Shown piece by piece: positions 62,201 to 64,000 of a stretch of DNA of 64,000 bases. This stretch comes from Streptomyces rugosispiralis (GTDB lineage: Bacteria > Actinomycetota > Actinomycetes > Streptomycetales > Streptomycetaceae). Below the pieces are notes generated by a model that had not been told where the DNA came from, made no database searches, and was given only the letters and a program-made list of their open reading frames with translations. The position numbers were made by a program, and so were the translations under genes. Position 1 is the stretch's first letter, and every line of letters starts with the position of its first letter. The DNA is taken from positions 1 to 64,000 of the forward strand of contig NZ_JANIAA010000026.1 in assembly GCF_024505145.1 (NCBI RefSeq), written 5' to 3'.

Positions 62201-62480
62201 CGGCGTCGAGCGCCGCCTGCCGCCCGCCCTCCTCCAGATCGCGGAACTCATGTCCGCACATGGGCTCAAGCCGCGCCGCCACCGCGTCCGCGATCTGCTC
62301 GAACTGCCGCTCCACGCCCCGCTGCGCCCGCAGCCCCGGCACCCGCCGCCGGACCAGGGCGGACATCTCCATCCGGCTCTCCTGCTCGCGTCGGCGCGGT
62401 TCGAGCCATAACCGCACGACGCGGGTGGCGACCGTCCGCCCGAGATTGATGGCGGCTGCCTCAGCGCTCACTCCGCACAT
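59292..62480 (-). CDS. NACHT-domain STAND ATPase with C-terminal leucine-rich-like repeats (bNACHT/NLR-like)
   Basis: 1062 residues. The N-terminal 230 are a helical effector or adaptor region (starting SAEAAAINLGRTVATRVVRLWL, as in NACHT N-terminal helical domains). NACHT ATPase: Walker A GEAGSGKTTLLNWL (Lys303), Walker B LLLVDGLDEL (near 377-386), sensor-1-like SVVTTRP, then the winged-helix region FLHRSFQEYLAAEEA (near 600). Residues about 820-1050 hold repeats of LxxLxLxxxxxLxxL type (LSHLSINRLMDGADLGPLAD, LTNLSVNG, LRYLQLNY, LTRLSLGEL, LDYLSLDG). Bacterial NACHT proteins of this plan protect against phage and resemble eukaryotic NLRs. It overlaps a small upstream gene. GTG 62471 is an alternative start. 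Defence role is inference. Confidence 0.88.
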   Translation of the reverse strand: MCGVSAEAAAINLGRTVATRVVRLWLEPRRREQESRMEMSALVRRRVPGLRAQRGVERQFEQIADAVAARLEPMCGHEFRDLEEGGRQAALDAVTAAFARADLSDEAILGSDANPAELARRVRSSAPPPAGLGEAATHFYELLLAECCDCYVRILQRLPVFTERGIAELLGRVGELGPELSRVLERLPVRSLYAPQGADQDAAFRREYLEFLSRTLDEVELFSFTAGQAPRTKLSVAYISLRVSTDGGGRAARRTADGSADRIRTGIGDWDRAEQESSASVRVEAALRQSPRVLLRGEAGSGKTTLLNWLAVTAARGAFGGDLADWNGLVPVLVKLRHYANRELPRLEQLLDVTAGPLTGHMPAAWADRQFQAGRVLLLVDGLDELVASERRKVRDWLRLLLTAYPDTRSVVTTRPTAAHGDWLRSEGFAPVGLDRMTPADLRAFVRQWHQAVQLHSGEAPCAPEELPHYERALVTSLQDRPHLRALAANPLLAALLCALHLGRRSRLPRNRMELYRIALELLVQRRDAERGVPSAMDVTLSLTDKLCLLRDLAWRLSDNNRSEIARERALDHVTAKLRSMRHLEVEGGPVLDHLVNRSGVLRAPADDRVDFLHRSFQEYLAAEEAAVEDRVGNLIERAHLDTWRETIIMAAGHANRGQREELVTGILDRAEAERRHARALRLLAASCLETMESVPTGLAGRLDHNLGVLVPPRRGSDATSLAAVGEPVLGRLPRSLGDLTQTAARAAVRTAALIGGEAALDLLTGYAEDGRGDVQQELANMWKYFDPDDYARRVLVRLRLADIHLGLSHPSQWTAATRLRSARKVGINYPFTSGLATLKELPPLSHLSINRLMDGADLGPLADRAELTNLSVNGSGPLRGAEVLEEFTRLRYLQLNYWSPLSPLDQLPLPRSLTRLSLGELPADPELGFLDRLRPLDYLSLDGSGEIRGLMDSAPLLGVGQLRLAGFDLREQLRSFPAAGLRAKDLGFYLCDLPADLSPLNALPSLSRVFFGMCEGPVPGPLDLSSLAGRPARPRLTVEVGRGQVVTGTRDLGPGIRVRYL

Positions 62481-62709
62481 CCCTTTCCGGGTCCTGTCTG
62501 CCTGTGAGACCCATGGGGTAGTTCTCCCGGATCAGCAGGCTCAGGTGTTCCCGAGCGCTGCCGAGTTGGGCCGCCGTAGCGGCTGCCTCCTGAATCAGGT
62601 ACTCCAGTCGTTCAGAACGAAGTCCCTCCCGGAGAGCTTCGTTGACTTCTTCTCGATTGGCCAGCATCCAGGAGGTCCGGGCGTCCACAGCCAGGCGTCC
62701 CGTTGGCAT
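62461..62709 (-). CDS. Small helical protein coupled to the NACHT gene
   Basis: 82 residues from ATG 62709 (MPTGRLAVDARTSWMLANRE...); a longer frame to 62877 adds Arg/Pro-rich, non-coding-looking sequence. It is predicted to be helical (EEVNEALREGLRSERLEYLI, ATAAQLGSAREHLSLLIREN). No domain is recognised. Its last 20 bp overlap the NACHT start, so the two proteins are co-translated. A sensor, inhibitor or effector partner is possible but unproven. Confidence 0.65.
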   Translation of the reverse strand: MPTGRLAVDARTSWMLANREEVNEALREGLRSERLEYLIQEAAATAAQLGSAREHLSLLIRENYPMGLTGRQDPERDVRSER

Positions 62710-62856
62710 TGTCCGAGACGGAGAGGGGGTGCGGGTCCGGCGGCCTCGCGTGGAGCTGTGCTGCCCGGCGCCGGGCCGACGCCGCCCACGCCGATGAGTT
62801 TCACGGTCACAAGAGGTCGATACGGGTGACAGCCGACAAGCAGAGGGAGGCCCACG

Positions 62857-63444
62857 ATGGGCAAAGTGTTCACTCACATGACGATGTCGCTGGATGGGTT
62901 CGTCGCGGATCCGAATGACCAGGTCGGGGAATTGTTCGAGTGGTACGAAGCGGGGGAGGTGACCGTGCCGAACCCGAATGAGACCGTTTCGTTCCAGGTC
63001 GACGACGCCAGTGCGGAGGCGCTACGAGAGTTGACCGGCAACTGCGGTGCACTCGTCGCCGGCCGGCGCCTGTTCGACATCGCTCGTGGTTGGGGTGACA
63101 AACACCCGGCAGGCGCCCCCGTCGTCGTGGTCACTCATCGCGAGCCCGAGGACGCCGCCACGAAGTGGCCCACAACGACGTTCGTCGATGGAGTTGAGGC
63201 CGCGATCACCCGGGCCGGACAAATCGCCGGCGATCAGGACGTCACTATCGCGAGCACGACGATCACCCAGCAGGCACTCGACCTCGGTCTGGTGGACGAG
63301 GTATGTGTCAGCCTCGTGCCGGTGCTGTTCGGCGAGGGGATCCCCTACTTCACGAAGCTGGACCGGGGCCACCAACTCCTCGACGACCCGATCGTCATCC
63401 AGGGGCGCCGTGCCCTTCACCTGCGGTACCCGGTCCGACGTTAG
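62857..63444 (+). CDS. RibD C-terminal/dihydrofolate reductase-fold family protein
   Basis: 195 residues. FTHMTMSLDGFVADPND is the N-terminal strand and loop, AGRRLFDIARGWGDKHP the NADPH-loop region, followed by PVVVVTHREP and DVTIASTTITQQALDLGLVDEV plus SLVPVLFGEGIPYFTKL. This is the small stand-alone RibD_C/YyaP-YwjB-like reductase family, with a DHFR fold but no established substrate. GGGAGGCCCACG precedes ATG 62857. Its base composition is less extreme than the flanking NACHT gene. Divergent from the NACHT pair. Confidence 0.87.
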   Translation: MGKVFTHMTMSLDGFVADPNDQVGELFEWYEAGEVTVPNPNETVSFQVDDASAEALRELTGNCGALVAGRRLFDIARGWGDKHPAGAPVVVVTHREPEDAATKWPTTTFVDGVEAAITRAGQIAGDQDVTIASTTITQQALDLGLVDEVCVSLVPVLFGEGIPYFTKLDRGHQLLDDPIVIQGRRALHLRYPVRR

Positions 63445-63549
63445 CCTCGCGCTGTCGCGAGGTGGGCTGTCCGAACAAGATGGCGGGTCCCTCGGGGGTG
63501 TTCGGCTTGTGGACGACGATGGCCGCCACGACGCCGATGGCCGGCCCGG

Positions 63550-63699
63550 CGCGCGTCCCGCTTCGGCGTGCTGCGGGCGATCAATGCGCAGTAAACCGAC
63601 GAACAGGCGCAGCAATTCATCGACGTACTCGACACGGACGGCGACGGCACGATGTCGTTCGAGGAGTTCTGGGCCCCGATGCAGGGCATCGCGGACTGA
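63550..63699 (+). pseudogene. EF-hand protein C-terminal remnant
   Basis: The frame reads FGVLRAINAQ-stop-TDEQAQQFIDVLDTDGDGTM... and ends at TGA 63697. A perfect 12-residue calcium loop DTDGDGTMSFEE (63631-63666) lies after the TAA at 63592. In EF-hand proteins the stop position is normally a residue before TDEQ. No start or upstream EF-hand is seen in frame, so this is a truncated, interrupted relic. Confidence 0.7.
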
Positions 63700-63904
63700 C
63701 CACGGGCGTTCCGGCCACCCCGCGCGGCGCCGGGGCGGCGCCGGGGCGGTGGCGGAGGCGCGGTTCAGCAGCTTTGCCGGCCTTACGGTGCCGTCGGCGG
63801 CGGCGGTGAACACGGCGGGACTCGAGTCGCCACCGCCGACTAAAAGCCGCGCCAGAGTTCAAGGAGCTTGTGAGCATCGATGCCATCGATGGAGGTCATC
63901 GACG

Positions 63905-64000
63905 TTATAGGGTTCCCTCGGTGCGCCGGTGCCGCCAGAATCTCTGCTGAATCGACGTGGCAAGGGCTCCGGTGTCCATCGCAGTGCCGTGCACGGCACT
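63905..64000 (-). CDS. Possible C-terminal end of a gene beyond the right edge
   Basis: A minus-strand frame is open from the edge and ends at TAA (63907-63905), giving 31 residues (SAVHGTAMDTGALATSIQQR...). It may be the tail of a gene outside the window. The sequence is too short to assign, and 63700-63904 shows no other supported feature. Confidence 0.2.
   Translation of the reverse strand, partial: SAVHGTAMDTGALATSIQQRFWRHRRTEGTL

Overview
The window is high-GC actinobacterial DNA, almost certainly from a Streptomyces chromosome. Features pointing that way are strong GC3 bias, frequent GTG/TTG starts, leaderless or tightly coupled genes, a KSQ-type modular polyketide synthase, an AllR-type allantoin locus and dispersed 'GGGGCTCCGCCCC' repeats. 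No rRNA, tRNA or CRISPR array was recognised.

Layout. (1) 1-7944, minus strand: the 5' end of a type I PKS gene that runs off the left edge. It encodes a KSQ-AT-ACP loading module, a first extension module with no reductive domain (KS-AT-ACP), and KS-AT of the next module. (2) 8247-15487: rsgA GTPase with a structured leader, a flavin disulfide reductase-like enzyme, a PP2C-like protein with long low-complexity segments, and a PoxB-type pyruvate dehydrogenase. (3) about 15570-18290: a small lower-GC accessory island (HTH/DUF5919 protein, degenerate serine-recombinase-like protein, three small proteins) ending in a 50-bp copy of part of poxB. (4) 18471-27000: glycosyltransferase, GH38 alpha-mannosidase, GHKL ATPase, DUF2637 membrane protein, GntR regulator, TPR-like protein. 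(5) 27155-34346: PucR-type regulator divergent from a three-subunit molybdenum xanthine dehydrogenase operon plus xdhC. (6) 34543-38517: secreted GH6 cellulase with a large disordered insert, Tat-exported PI-PLC-like protein, CorA transporter. (7) 38824-40000: a decayed IS605-type tnpB element. (8) 40015-45224: two acyl-CoA ligases, a lipoprotein metallopeptidase, a zinc-ribbon protein. (9) 45339-51861: MITE-like repeat, then the urate operon (uraD-uraH-uricase-aminohydrolase), malate synthase and a MocA-like nucleotidyltransferase. (10) 52748-53172: a 17-unit, 25-bp tandem repeat. (11) 53319-59262: IclR/AllR regulator divergent from racemase-permease-allantoinase-allantoicase. (12) 59292-62709: a NACHT ATPase (NLR-like) with a small overlapping upstream gene, a candidate two-gene defence system. 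(13) 62857-64000: a RibD/DHFR-fold reductase and remnants.

How the genes work together. Regions 5, 9 and 11 form a nearly complete purine-to-glyoxylate pathway. Xanthine dehydrogenase, with XdhC and the MocA-like protein maturing its cofactor, gives urate. Uricase, HIU hydrolase and OHCU decarboxylase give allantoin. Permease, allantoinase and allantoicase give ureidoglycolate, and malate synthase drains the resulting glyoxylate. A shared 15-bp operator, TTCCAYCWTRWGGAA, sits in the malate synthase promoter spacer and in front of the racemase operon, which ties those two units to one regulator, most likely the adjacent IclR protein.

A recurring oddity is in-frame simple-repeat expansion inside otherwise conserved enzymes (GH6, PucR, PP2C-like, mannosidase, acyl-CoA ligase, UraD, GHKL ATPase).
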